DNA of 8,886 nucleotides from an uncultured Desulfobacterales bacterium (lineage in GTDB: Bacteria; Desulfobacterota; Desulfobacteria; Desulfobacterales; JAFDCJ01): positions 1 to 8,886 of the forward strand of contig CALZJV010000119.1 in NCBI GenBank assembly GCA_945787595.1, given 5' to 3'. Both the position numbers and the translations under genes were made by a program. Under the pieces are notes generated by a model. It was not told where the DNA came from. It did not search any database and worked only from the letters and a program-made list of their open reading frames with translations. Below are positions 1 through 7,000 of this stretch, one piece after another (positions within the stretch are counted from its first letter, which is position 1; each line of letters opens with the position of its first letter).

Positions 1-93
1 CCCAATGCCGACCAATGGAATCAGGATATAGATAATATTCAAAGGAATGCCAAGGAATAAAGCGGACGCCGGAGAAATCAAAGCGGGTTGCAT
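1..93 (-). CDS. N-terminus of a membrane protein (partial, runs off the left edge)
   Basis: The 31 visible codons start at ATG 91-93 and read off the edge. The peptide begins MQPALISPASALF and continues into a strongly hydrophobic stretch (about residues 11-31, rich in Ile, Leu, Gly and Pro), so a first transmembrane helix starts almost at once. An in-frame TGA ten bases upstream of the ATG limits the start. A purine-rich AAAGGAGC (107-114) could be the ribosome site, but its 14-nt spacing is long. The gene follows the acyl-CoA dehydrogenase on the same strand after 497 nt. In related sulfate reducers, a membrane-anchored Fe-S oxidoreductase that passes acyl-CoA electrons to quinone often lies next to such dehydrogenases. 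That identity is only an inference here, because no cysteine motif or other domain is visible. Confidence 0.55.
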   Translation of the reverse strand, partial: MQPALISPASALFLGIPLNIIYILIPLVGIG

Positions 94-590
94 GGTATTC
101 GTTCACGCTCCTTTATTTGGATTTAAAACTGAACGGTTCAGGGTTCTATGTTCAAAGGTTATAACTGATGGATGCTGCGCACAATAATAATCAAAATCTG
201 AAATACCCGTCATACCCCAGTGAGTGAAACGGATTTATAACCAGATGAAGACACGATCCATTTGATCCGCGCTGTCTGGTTTTTTTCAACCCGGAATGTT
301 GAATCCGGCTCGGCTGAGTCGCTCGACCGAAAGGCTCGTCGCAGGCTGAACCGCTCAACCGGGGTCAATCACAAGCGGCTTGCTTATCATGAATGTGCTG
401 TTCAGACAAGACCGCTTTGAAATTATTGATCAGGAGCCATTGAAATTGGCATAGGGCATAATAGCAGAATTCGGAATTCAATTGCCTCTTTATTTTCCCA
501 CTTCCGCATTCCGACTTCCCACTTCTGACCTCTGACTACTGACCTCTGACCTCACTTTGTCATTCGTCATTCGTCATTCGCCATTCGTAA
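94..590. other. Intergenic spacer between acyl-CoA dehydrogenase and the partial membrane gene
   Basis: No convincing gene is seen in either strand. The right end (500-588) is a 7-bp repeat array listed separately. A 13-bp palindrome, CTGAAC-g-GTTCAG, at 129-141 sits shortly before the minus-strand gene at the left edge. Read on the minus strand it is followed by TTTT, so it could be a very small terminator stem or a protein site. A hairpin-like stretch followed by T7 (241-286) faces the plus strand, where no upstream gene exists. The GC-rich stretch 305-360 has several short imperfect inverted repeats but no clear structure. Confidence 0.5.
500..588. repeat. 7-bp tandem repeat array
   Basis: The segment reads as successive heptads. 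From 500 the units are acttccg, cattccg, acttccc, acttctg, acctctg, actactg, acctctg and acctcac. After a 5-nt phase break four near-identical units of cattcgt fill 561-588. The array ends two bases before the stop codon of the acyl-CoA dehydrogenase on the opposite strand. The unit drifts along the array while the 7-bp step is kept. The same cattcgt unit recurs at 3827-3847. Function is unknown. Confidence 0.85.
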
Positions 591-2408
591 CTACTTCCCT
601 CCAAACGAATCCTCAGCGATATCCACCACGGCACTATTGGTTGCGAGAATAGCATCCATTTTTCCGAGGGTGACCGGCAGCACAGAGTGGACAAAAAATT
701 CGGCACTTTTCAGCTGACCCTCGTAAAAGGCGGCATCTTTTTTCTTTGCGCCGTTTTCAAGCTTTTCGGCGGCGATGGTGGCACGCCACAGCAGCAACCA
801 GGACATGACCACATCGCCGGATACCTCCATAAACGGGTAGGCGTGGGCAAAAGCGGTCATTACCTCCGGCGACATAGCCGTTTTACCCAGATGCAGGGCG
901 ACCTCACCCAGTTTATTCAGGGCCGCCTCTACCTTGCCGGCATATGCTTCAACCTTTGCATGCGTCCTGGCAGCGGCAATGGTATTTTGAATCTCTCCCA
1001 TCAGATCCATGATCGGCTTGCCCTTATTCAATCCAAGTTTTCTTCCTAAAAGGTCCATGGCCTGGATACCGTTGGTTCCCTCATAAATGGGAGTAATCCG
1101 ACAGTCCCTCAAAAGCTGTTCCATGGGATATTCTTTGATATAGCCATATCCGCCGTAAACCTGGACTCCGAGATTGCAGACATCAAAAGCCTTGTCGGAG
1201 ACATAGCCCTTGGCCAGCGGGATCAACAGATCGATAATGCCCTTGTATTTGGCTTTTTCTTCCTCATTATCGCTAACATCGATCCGATCGTCACACATTC
1301 CAACATAATACAGCAGGCTGCGCATTCCTTCAACGTATGCTTTCATGGTCAGTAACATGCGTCGTACATCCGGATGCTGGATAATCGGAACCGAAGGCGC
1401 GCTTTTGTCCATTATGTTCAACAGATGCCGGCCCTGGACCCGCTGGCGGGCATAATTGACGGCATACATATAGGCCGCACTGGCACAGGCGAACGCCTGA
1501 ATTCCCACCAGCAAACGCGCCTCATTCATCATTAAGAACATGTTGCGCATCCCCTTATTTTCTTCTCCCAGCAACAATCCCCGGCACTTGCCTTTACTGC
1601 CAAGCGATATGGAGCACGTCGCGTTGCCGTGGATTCCCATTTTCTCTTCCACGCCCGTGCAGACCACATCATTGGGCTCAGCCAGGCTGCCGTCCTCATT
1701 GACCCAGATTTTGGGAACGATAAAAAGGGAAATGCCGGCGGTCCCCTCGGGTGCGCCTTCGATGCGCGCCAGGACGGGATGAATGATATTTTGCGCGAGA
1801 TCATGCTCACCGGATGAAATAAAAATCTTATTGCCGGTAACCGAATAGGTTCCATCTTCATTTTTAGCGGCCGTAGCCGATAATGCGCCCACATCGGAAC
1901 CGGCTTCCGGTTCGGTCAAGAGCATGGTGCCGGTCCACTCACCGGTATACATTTTTTTTAAAAAAAGCTCCTTTTGCTGCTCGGTTCCGAAAGACTCTAC
2001 CAACTTGCCGGCCCCATGGGTCAATCCCGGATACATCATAAAGGCGAAATTGGCTCCATTCATGTAATCACTTGCAGCCAGGGCTACGGCCCGGGGCATG
2101 CCCTGCCCGCCCCATTTCGGATCCTCGATCATGGCCAGCCATTCACCTTCTTTAAACAGCTCCCAGACCTTGTGAAAAGACTCCGGAACCGTCACCTTAC
2201 CGGCATCGAAGTGTGCGCCTTCCCGATCGCTGTCAATTTGGGTGGGCAAAATTTCCTTGATGGCCAGGTTGCGGGCTTCGGCTATTATGAGATCTACAGT
2301 TTTTTTGTTGAATTCGGCGAAAATTTCATGGTCGCTCAATTCCTCGACATGCAATAGCTCGTGGAGAACAAAATCAACATCCCTTCGATCTGCAATTTGT
2401 TGTGCCAT
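591..2408 (-). CDS. Acyl-CoA dehydrogenase, ~600-residue FadE5/DmdC-like class
   Basis: A flavin enzyme that oxidises an acyl-CoA to the trans-2-enoyl-CoA and passes electrons to ETF; expected cytosolic. At 605 residues it is longer than the usual 380-residue family. It fits the class with a short N-terminal extension (about 1-40), the three acyl-CoA dehydrogenase domains (about 40-460) and an extra C-terminal helical domain (about 465-600). Visible motifs are LTEPEAGSD (164-172, FAD/substrate loop), YGGYGY (418-423) and IYEGTNGIQ (441-449), in which Glu443 is the expected catalytic base. Annotation pipelines often call this class 3-methylmercaptopropionyl-CoA dehydrogenase, but the true chain length cannot be read from the sequence. 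The start is secure: AAGGAGAG (2416-2423) lies 7 nt before ATG. The FadR-like regulator upstream supports fatty acid degradation. No defect is seen. Confidence 0.95.
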   Translation of the reverse strand: MAQQIADRRDVDFVLHELLHVEELSDHEIFAEFNKKTVDLIIAEARNLAIKEILPTQIDSDREGAHFDAGKVTVPESFHKVWELFKEGEWLAMIEDPKWGGQGMPRAVALAASDYMNGANFAFMMYPGLTHGAGKLVESFGTEQQKELFLKKMYTGEWTGTMLLTEPEAGSDVGALSATAAKNEDGTYSVTGNKIFISSGEHDLAQNIIHPVLARIEGAPEGTAGISLFIVPKIWVNEDGSLAEPNDVVCTGVEEKMGIHGNATCSISLGSKGKCRGLLLGEENKGMRNMFLMMNEARLLVGIQAFACASAAYMYAVNYARQRVQGRHLLNIMDKSAPSVPIIQHPDVRRMLLTMKAYVEGMRSLLYYVGMCDDRIDVSDNEEEKAKYKGIIDLLIPLAKGYVSDKAFDVCNLGVQVYGGYGYIKEYPMEQLLRDCRITPIYEGTNGIQAMDLLGRKLGLNKGKPIMDLMGEIQNTIAAARTHAKVEAYAGKVEAALNKLGEVALHLGKTAMSPEVMTAFAHAYPFMEVSGDVVMSWLLLWRATIAAEKLENGAKKKDAAFYEGQLKSAEFFVHSVLPVTLGKMDAILATNSAVVDIAEDSFGGK

Positions 2409-2415
2409 GTTATAT

Positions 2416-2423
2416 CTCTCCTT
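2416..2423 (-). promoter_or_regulatory. Ribosome binding site of the acyl-CoA dehydrogenase
   Basis: AAGGAGAG on the minus strand, 7 nt before the ATG at 2406-2408, directly preceded by a run of A. It fixes the start codon. Confidence 0.8.
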
Positions 2424-2440
2424 TTTTTTTAAAACGTAAA

Positions 2441-2465
2441 AGTTCAGCCACTATGGCACTAAACT
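2441..2465 (-). other. Imperfect hairpin in the leader of the acyl-CoA dehydrogenase gene
   Basis: On the minus strand AGTTTAG pairs with CTGAACT (one G-U), then after a 2-nt bulge CCA pairs with TGG around a TAG loop. The stem is followed by TTTTACGTTTT and then the A-run and ribosome site. It could be a weak attenuator, a leader stabiliser or chance. Seen by eye only; no folding energy was calculated. Confidence 0.3.
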
Positions 2466-2484
2466 TTTTCCGAGAATTCGCTAG

Positions 2485-2505
2485 AAAAAAGTGGCCCTGA
2501 AGGGC
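2485..2505 (-). terminator. Possible weak intrinsic terminator after the TetR-type regulator
   Basis: On the minus strand GCCCT-tc-AGGGC (2494-2505), realistically a GCCC/GGGC stem with a TTCA loop, is followed by CAC and six T (2485-2490). The stem is short and three bases separate it from the T-run. Termination would be partial at best, giving reduced read-through into the dehydrogenase gene. Confidence 0.35.
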
Positions 2506-2532
2506 GGCAAGCACGCTAATAATTTATATAGG

Positions 2533-2606
2533 CTTCAGGTGTCAGGTTTCAGTATCTAACATCTCCTTTCCCTGACACCCGACACCCGACACCTGAAACC
2601 TGAAAC
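2533..2606. repeat. 7-bp repeat arrays in inverted orientation
   Basis: The left part is cttcagg, tgtcagg, tttcagt (2533-2553). The right part is ctgacac, ccgacac, ccgacac, ctgaaac, ctgaaac (2572-2606). The two parts are nearly reverse complements: 2534-2546 pairs with 2585-2597 at 12 of 13 positions across a 38-nt gap, so a transcript could fold into a long stem. It lies between the stop of the regulator and the start of the dehydrogenase. Confidence 0.8.
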
Positions 2607-2614
2607 CTTCATTT

Positions 2615-2645
2615 TTTTAGCGTCTTCGCGTCTTCGTGGCTAAAA
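2615..2645. repeat. 8-bp direct repeat inside a 7-bp inverted repeat
   Basis: Two copies of gcgtcttc (2620-2627 and 2628-2635) are enclosed by TTTTAGC (2615-2621) and GCTAAAA (2639-2645), a perfect 7-bp inverted repeat. On the minus strand the stem is followed by more A/T-rich sequence, 24 nt after the regulator's stop codon. Similar AGCCACGAAGACGCGAAG-type strings are, to my knowledge, common in intergenic DNA of several bacterial groups. Function unknown. Confidence 0.6.
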
Positions 2646-2669
2646 TTTTTCGACGGGTCAAATCATCGA

Positions 2670-3278
2670 TTATCGGCTATTATCAGCAGTCCCGATACCT
2701 CTTATAAATAGCTCCACCAAGGGATCGGCCATGGATACCAGGTCATAAACTCTTTCCGAATGCAGCCAGGTATTGATCACCTCATCGACCCCGCCAAGAA
2801 TGAAGCGTTTTACCAAACCGACATAGAGATCCTTACGGATGCTGCCCTCTTGCTGTCCTACCTCGACGATCTCCGAAACGATGTCCTGGTACATTTTAGA
2901 CATTTCCCTGATCTGGACTTCGGCCAAACGGTCGATCTGATGGGTTCCCACCTGGTACAAATACAAAATGGCCATGTCCCTGTCCCGTTGAAACTCGGCC
3001 AAATGCCGTCTAATAAGATTGCGCAGCTTTTCCAAACCGCTTTGCGCCTTGTCGACTTCCGCCCGAAAACCTTCAAAGACCAGTTTGGTTTTGTAATGAA
3101 AAAAATTGACCAGAATGTCGTCTTTATTTTTGAAATATAGATAGATGGTACCATCCGCCACACCGGCTTCTTTGGCGATCTGGGCAACGGTTGACTGGTA
3201 AAATCCCTGCCGGGCGAACACCTTCACTGCCGCTTCCAGGATAAGGTGGTACTTGTTATTTTTACTCTTTTTATTAAT
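2670..3278 (-). CDS. TetR-family repressor, FadR/YsiA-like (acyl-CoA responsive), probable ATT start
   Basis: A DNA-binding repressor of 202 residues if begun at ATT 3276-3278. The N-terminal helix-turn-helix (about 12-58) contains the TetR signature VADGTIYLYFKNKDDIL. The rest is a helical ligand domain ending YDLVSMADPLVELFIRGIG. Both ends resemble my recollection of Bacillus FadR (YsiA), a TetR protein released from DNA by long-chain acyl-CoA. No ATG, GTG or TTG lies in frame between the upstream TAG (3300-3302) and GTG 3225-3227. Starting at that GTG would give 185 residues and remove most of helix 1 (LILEAAVKVFARQGF). AGGGAG sits 6 nt before the ATT, which argues for initiation there. 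The palindromic operator over its promoter indicates autorepression, and the dehydrogenase next door is a likely target. Family call is firm; ligand is inferred. Confidence 0.92.
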   Translation of the reverse strand: MNKKSKNNKYHLILEAAVKVFARQGFYQSTVAQIAKEAGVADGTIYLYFKNKDDILVNFFHYKTKLVFEGFRAEVDKAQSGLEKLRNLIRRHLAEFQRDRDMAILYLYQVGTHQIDRLAEVQIREMSKMYQDIVSEIVEVGQQEGSIRKDLYVGLVKRFILGGVDEVINTWLHSERVYDLVSMADPLVELFIRGIGTADNSR

Positions 3279-3284
3279 TTTAAG

Positions 3285-3290
3285 CTCCCT
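3285..3290 (-). promoter_or_regulatory. Ribosome binding site that points to the ATT start
   Basis: AGGGAG on the minus strand, 6 nt (CTTAAA) before ATT 3276-3278. It is a strong site at ideal spacing. The only nearby conventional start, GTG 3225-3227, has at best a weak GGAAG before it and would cut into the DNA-binding domain. Confidence 0.65.
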
Positions 3291-3312
3291 ACTGATTCGC
3301 TATAATTGCAAA

Positions 3313-3338
3313 ATTATGAATGAATACTCATTCATAAT
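3313..3338. promoter_or_regulatory. FadR-like operator, 11-bp perfect palindrome
   Basis: ATTATGAATGA (3313-3323) and TCATTCATAAT (3328-3338) are exact reverse complements around ATAC. The core TGAATGAATACTCATTCA matches the operator consensus I recall for Bacillus TetR-type FadR (TGAATGAnTAnTCATTCA). It overlaps the proposed -10 and start region of the regulator promoter, so bound protein would block transcription of its own gene. This is the strongest palindrome in the window. Confidence 0.85.
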
Positions 3339-3360
3339 ACAGATTGATATTCCCTGTCAA
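3334..3360 (-). promoter_or_regulatory. Sigma70-type promoter of the TetR-type regulator
   Basis: On the minus strand a perfect TTGACA (3355-3360) is followed after 15 nt by TATTAT (3334-3339). The spacing is shorter than the ideal 17, but both hexamers are good. The -10 box lies at the edge of the palindromic operator, the usual arrangement for an autorepressed TetR gene. The transcript would have a leader of about 50 nt. Confidence 0.55.
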
Positions 3361-3481
3361 GTATTAAATTAAACAAGTTGTGCCTATTTATGAATATTTT
3401 TTATATATGAATGCAGGAAGTTACATTAATAAAGTTGGAAATAAGGCTCAATTTTATACTGCAAAACATTTTAAATTAAAA

Positions 3482-3497
3482 ATGAATATACATTCAT
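3482..3497. promoter_or_regulatory. Second, shorter TGAAT/ATTCA palindrome
   Basis: ATGAAT-atac-ATTCAT has the same outer half-site and the same ATAC centre as the main operator, but each arm is 2 bp shorter. The two half-sites are therefore 4 bp closer. Single ATGAAT half-sites also occur at 3390-3395 and 3407-3412. It may be a weaker or differently read site of the same repressor, or chance in AT-rich DNA. Confidence 0.35.
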
Positions 3498-3826
3498 AAA
3501 AAAATAAAGGGGGATCAAAGCTTGAAAGTGAATAAGTATTGACAAAAAACGGCTCCATTGAGAATTAATTCGCTCTATCAGCAGACCGTGGCATATTAAA
3601 TACGATGGTGCTTTCTATCACCTGCTTTCACCTATCAACGATCGTAATGCTATTTTTTTAGACGAGAAGGCTAAAGTCTTTTATTGATCAAATTGGCGGT
3701 TTTGGCGGCCGGCGGCGGCGCTCATATGAGACTTCGCGTGGTCGAACAGCGAACCGCAGAATGTCGAAGGAAGGAATTCTGTCGATTTTATCTAAAAAGA
3801 TAGAGCGCAGCGATTCCACCCTTCGT

Positions 3827-3847
3827 CATTCGTCATTTGTCATTCGG
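3827..3847. repeat. Three-unit 7-bp repeat (cattcgt type)
   Basis: The units are cattcgt, catttgt and cattcgg. The unit and orientation are the same as in the array at 561-588, making these two dispersed copies of one heptad family. It lies about 65 bp before the cyclase promoter. Confidence 0.75.
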
Positions 3848-3910
3848 TTTTTCAGAGTTTCTTTTTCGATTTGACCGACCGTTTTTTTGGCCGGCGGCTG
3901 GGCTGAACTC

Positions 3911-3939
3911 TTGACCCCTGGGATAGTAGACGGTAAAAT
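3911..3939 (+). promoter_or_regulatory. Sigma70-type promoter of the cyclase gene
   Basis: TTGACC (3911-3916), a 17-nt spacer and TAAAAT (3934-3939) each match 5 of 6 consensus bases at ideal spacing. Transcription would begin near 3946, leaving a leader of only about 20-24 nt before the start codons at 3966 and 3970. Confidence 0.6.
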
Positions 3940-3965
3940 ATGGTGCATCACTGGATGGATTGAGA

Positions 3966-4073
3966 ATGGATGGAAACCCCAATAGCGGGACGGCACAAGT
4001 CTGCTCCTCCTGCCGGCATAAAAACCCACCAGAAGCGAACTCTCCAGCACACTTGTGCCAACTGCGGCATTGA
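3966..4073 (+). other. Out-of-frame zinc-ribbon fragment at the 5' end of the cyclase gene
   Basis: A second ATG, 4 nt before the long gene's ATG, opens a 35-codon frame. Residues 13-24 read CSSCRHKNPPEA, followed by a TGA at 4071-4073. CxxC plus NPPEA is the typical first half of the N-terminal zinc ribbons in this cyclase family. In the long frame the same bases give a low-complexity peptide, and recognisable ribbon sequence (CANCG) begins only at residue 29. The ancestral protein probably started at 3966 and crossed between frames around 4038-4050. There, losing two bases from the CTCT tract would explain the shift. It could be a real mutation, a sequencing or assembly error, or recoding; no strong slippery site is visible. 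Confidence 0.6.
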
Positions 4074-7000
4074 TGTTTCACCGGATGCCAGATTCTGCCA
4101 CCAGTGCGGCAAACCGACCGGTTCCGCTGACCGTCGCAATGAAGCCATCCGCGCCTACACGCCCAAACATCTGGCCGACAAAATTCTGACCACCCGCAGC
4201 GCCCTGCAGGGCGAGCGCAAACAGGTCACCGTCCTTTTTACCGATGTCAAAGGATCAATGGAGCTGACCGAACAGGTCGACCCCGAAGAGTGGCACGCCA
4301 TTTTGGATGACTTCTTCCGGATCCTTGCCGACGGGATTCATCGCTTTGAAGGGACAATCAATCAGTATACCGGCGATGGCATCATGGCGTTGTTCGGGGC
4401 GCCGATCGCCCATGAGGGTCACGCACTGCGGGCCTGCTACGCCGCGCTATACCTGCGCGGTGAGCTGCGGCGGCATGCCGACCGGTTACGGGTAAAGCGC
4501 GGGCTCAATTTCGGTGTTCGTATCGGTCTTAACTCGGGTGAAGTCGTCGTCGGCCGAATCGGTGACGATTTGCGCATGGACTACACAGCACAGGGTCAGA
4601 CGGTGGGATTGGCGGCACGCATGGAGCAGCTGGCCGAGTCCGGATGTGTCTATATCACCGAACACACCAGCAGGCTTATCGAAGGATTTTTTAGGGTGCG
4701 TGATCTTGGAATGTCTTCGGTTAAAGGTGTAAGCCGGCCGGTGCGCATCTATGAATTGGAGGAAATCCGAAAGTATCGAACCGGGCTCGATATCTCGCGC
4801 GAACGAGGCTTCTCACGTTTCATTGGCCGCAGTAGTGAAATGGCCATCCTCCGATCGGCGCATCAGCGAGCCCTCAACGGCCAAGGCAATGTGGTCGGCG
4901 TTGTCGGTGAGCCCGGAGTCGGCAAAAGCCGCCTGTGCCATGAATTTCTTGAGCTAAACCGCGAAATGGGGGTTACAATATGCCAAGCAAATTGTGCCTC
5001 TCACATTAAGACTGTTCCTTTACTGCCGGTCTTGCAACTGTTGCGAAGCGTATTCGGCATTGCCGAAAAGGACCCTGAAGAAGAAACCCGCAAAAAGATA
5101 GCCGGCACCCTGATCCTGTTGGATGAGGCTTTCAAAGATACGCTGCCAATCTGGTTTGATTTTCTGGCTGTAACCGATCCTCAAAAACCGGATATCAGGA
5201 CTGATTCGGAAGAACGTCAACGAAAACTGTTCGCCCTGATCCAACTTCTGGTTCAGTCGATGTCCAAACGGCAGCCCCTGATTATCCTGGTGGATGATCT
5301 CCACTGGATCGATTCGTCAAGCGATGCCTTCATCGCCCGTCTGGTAGATGCAGTCAAGGATACCCGAACGTTACTGTTGCTGAATTTTCGCCCTGAATAT
5401 CGCCGGGATTGGATGAACAGGTCTGTTTACCGGAATCTTCCGCTACCGGCCCTGAACAGCGCCGGTGCCCGCGAGCTGCTGGATGATCTTCTCGGAAATG
5501 ATTCGTCGCTCCAAGACCTTACGCAAAAACTTGTTTCTCGTGCGCTTGGCAATCCTTTTTTCATCGAGGAACTGATTCGTTCCCTGGTTGAAGCCGGCAA
5601 TCTCGCAGGTCAACCCAAAGCCTTCCGCTTGGTAAAGCCTGTAAAAACGCAAACGCTGCCTCGCACCGTGCAGGCCGTGCTGGCGGCTCGCATAGATCGG
5701 CTCGGGGAGGCGGCTAAACAGGTCCTTCAGACGGCGTCGGTAATCGGCCAGGAGTTTGAGGAAATGATTCTGCGCCAGGTGTTGGACTTGATCGGAACTG
5801 AACTCGACGATTGCCTGTACACACTCAATGAGGTTGAATTTTTCTATCAAAAGGCATTTTATCCGAAGCCGGTTTATGCCTTCAGGCACCCGATCGTAAG
5901 GGAGGTGGCCTACCATTCACTGCTCGGTAAACCACGTGCTAAACTTCACCGTCGCACGGCCCTGGCTATCGAAGCGATTCAACCCGACCGGCAGGATGAA
6001 CTTGCCGGGCTGGTGGCGTACCACTGGGAAAAGGCCGCTGACCCACTCAAGGCCGCCCGCTGGCATCGCCGTGCTGCTCGCTTGGCCGGCTTTGCTGAAA
6101 TTCAAAGAACATTCTTCCATTGGAGTCAGGCGCTGAAATTGGCTCAGCAAGCGGGGGTAACCGATGAAACTTTGAAATTGCAGCTGGAGGCCTGTTGCGG
6201 AGCCCTAGAAATCGGCGGTCGCGTTGATATCTCACCCCGGCAAGTCAGAGACATATTTGAAAGAGGCCGAAAATTGGCCCGAAAATTTGGCGATTCTCAT
6301 TCTTTGTTGCGTCTTCACGAGGACATGGCTGCGCGATTGGGATGGTCGGGCGATTTCGCGGGTCAGCGACGTTATCTTAATGCGGCCACGATGATCGCTG
6401 AGAAAGTGCCCGATCCTGAAATAAAGCTTGGTCTACTGCAGCGCCGGTATGTGGCAGAATTTCACCAGGGCAATTTAGCATCCGCCTTGTCGCTAATTGA
6501 GGATGGGATAGCCGGCTGTGAAGCCGCGCAGTCGGCCCTGCCCCACCCGGTTTTCAAACGACTTTTACGGTCTTTTCTGCTCGCCAGAGCAAATGTCTTG
6601 GCAATGACGGGTAGACTTAAACAGGCGGCAGCACTTATAGATCAGGCGTCGCATCTGATGGCCTCAGCAGACATCTCCCCACAAGACTCACGCACAACCC
6701 ATACCGAGGCACTGGTCCGCGCGAACCTCTCCATCTATAGCGGTGATATCGATGCCTGTTTGCGAGATGCTCGCCTTTTCGTAGAACTGGCAAATCGCTC
6801 AGGCTCTACCTGGGCCATGGCCGTTTCAGCTTCAACCCTTGGCAGGGCGCATCTAACAGCTCAGCGCTGGTCGCAAGCGCGGGAGTCACTCGAATATGGA
6901 CTGGCGCAAGCCAGGCAGCACAAGCTCGGCCTGGAGGCGGAAGCCTCCTACCTGGCTCTTTTGGCAGAAGCCCTGACCGGATGTGGCGATCTGGAGCAGG

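Larger units (their letters stand above)
2409..2669. other. Spacer between the TetR-type regulator and acyl-CoA dehydrogenase genes
   Basis: This 261-nt spacer separates two minus-strand genes. Read in transcription order it holds an 8-bp repeat, a 7-bp repeat array forming an inverted repeat, a GC hairpin followed by T6, and an imperfect hairpin just before the ribosome site of the dehydrogenase. There is no TTGACA-like promoter box that I can defend. It is therefore open whether the dehydrogenase is read through from the regulator promoter or has its own start. No FadR-like palindrome is present in this spacer. Confidence 0.5.
3279..3969. other. Divergent intergenic region between regulator and cyclase genes
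   Basis: This 691-nt region separates divergently transcribed genes. From the left it holds the regulator promoter and operator and an AT-rich stretch (3340-3570) with several ATGAAT elements and a second small palindrome. A GC-rich run of GGC/GCG (3694-3720) follows, then weak heptad-like sequence (3743-3770), a clear heptad array (3827-3847), and the cyclase promoter (3911-3939). The only open frames are tiny and lack ribosome sites, for example 30 codons from 3408. I see no RNA gene. Confidence 0.6.

Noticed and set aside
1..106. Alternative minus-strand frame from GTG 104-106, open to the left edge
   Set aside because: The GTG is almost in contact with the AAAGGAG site, and the peptide looks random. 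The overlapping ATG 91-93 frame gives a clear hydrophobic segment.
241..286. CCAGA/TCTGG inverted repeat followed by T7, as a plus-strand terminator
   Set aside because: The stem has only 5 bp with a long, poorly paired interior, and no plus-strand gene lies upstream.
460..482. GAATTCgGAATTC doublet near the heptad array, as a possible attachment site
   Set aside because: No integrase, tRNA or second copy is present, and two adjacent 6-bp palindromes are not enough evidence.
687..1049. 120-codon plus-strand open frame inside the acyl-CoA dehydrogenase gene
   Set aside because: It is antisense to a clear enzyme gene, and its peptide has no recognisable domain. The same holds for other frames opposite or overlapping the dehydrogenase, regulator and cyclase genes.
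3408..3500. 30-codon plus-strand frame from ATG 3408
   Set aside because: It has no ribosome site, an AT-driven composition, and lies in a regulatory region with repeated ATGAAT motifs that create ATG by chance.
3539..3568. Perfect TTGACA (3539-3544) as a second plus-strand promoter
   Set aside because: No acceptable -10 box occurs at 16-18 nt. The TTGACC/TAAAAT pair at 3911-3939 is better and closer to the cyclase gene.
3826..4148. Three overlapping minus-strand frames of 66-82 codons over the cyclase start
   Set aside because: They are antisense to the zinc-ribbon coding sequence, have no ribosome sites, and partly translate the heptad repeat.
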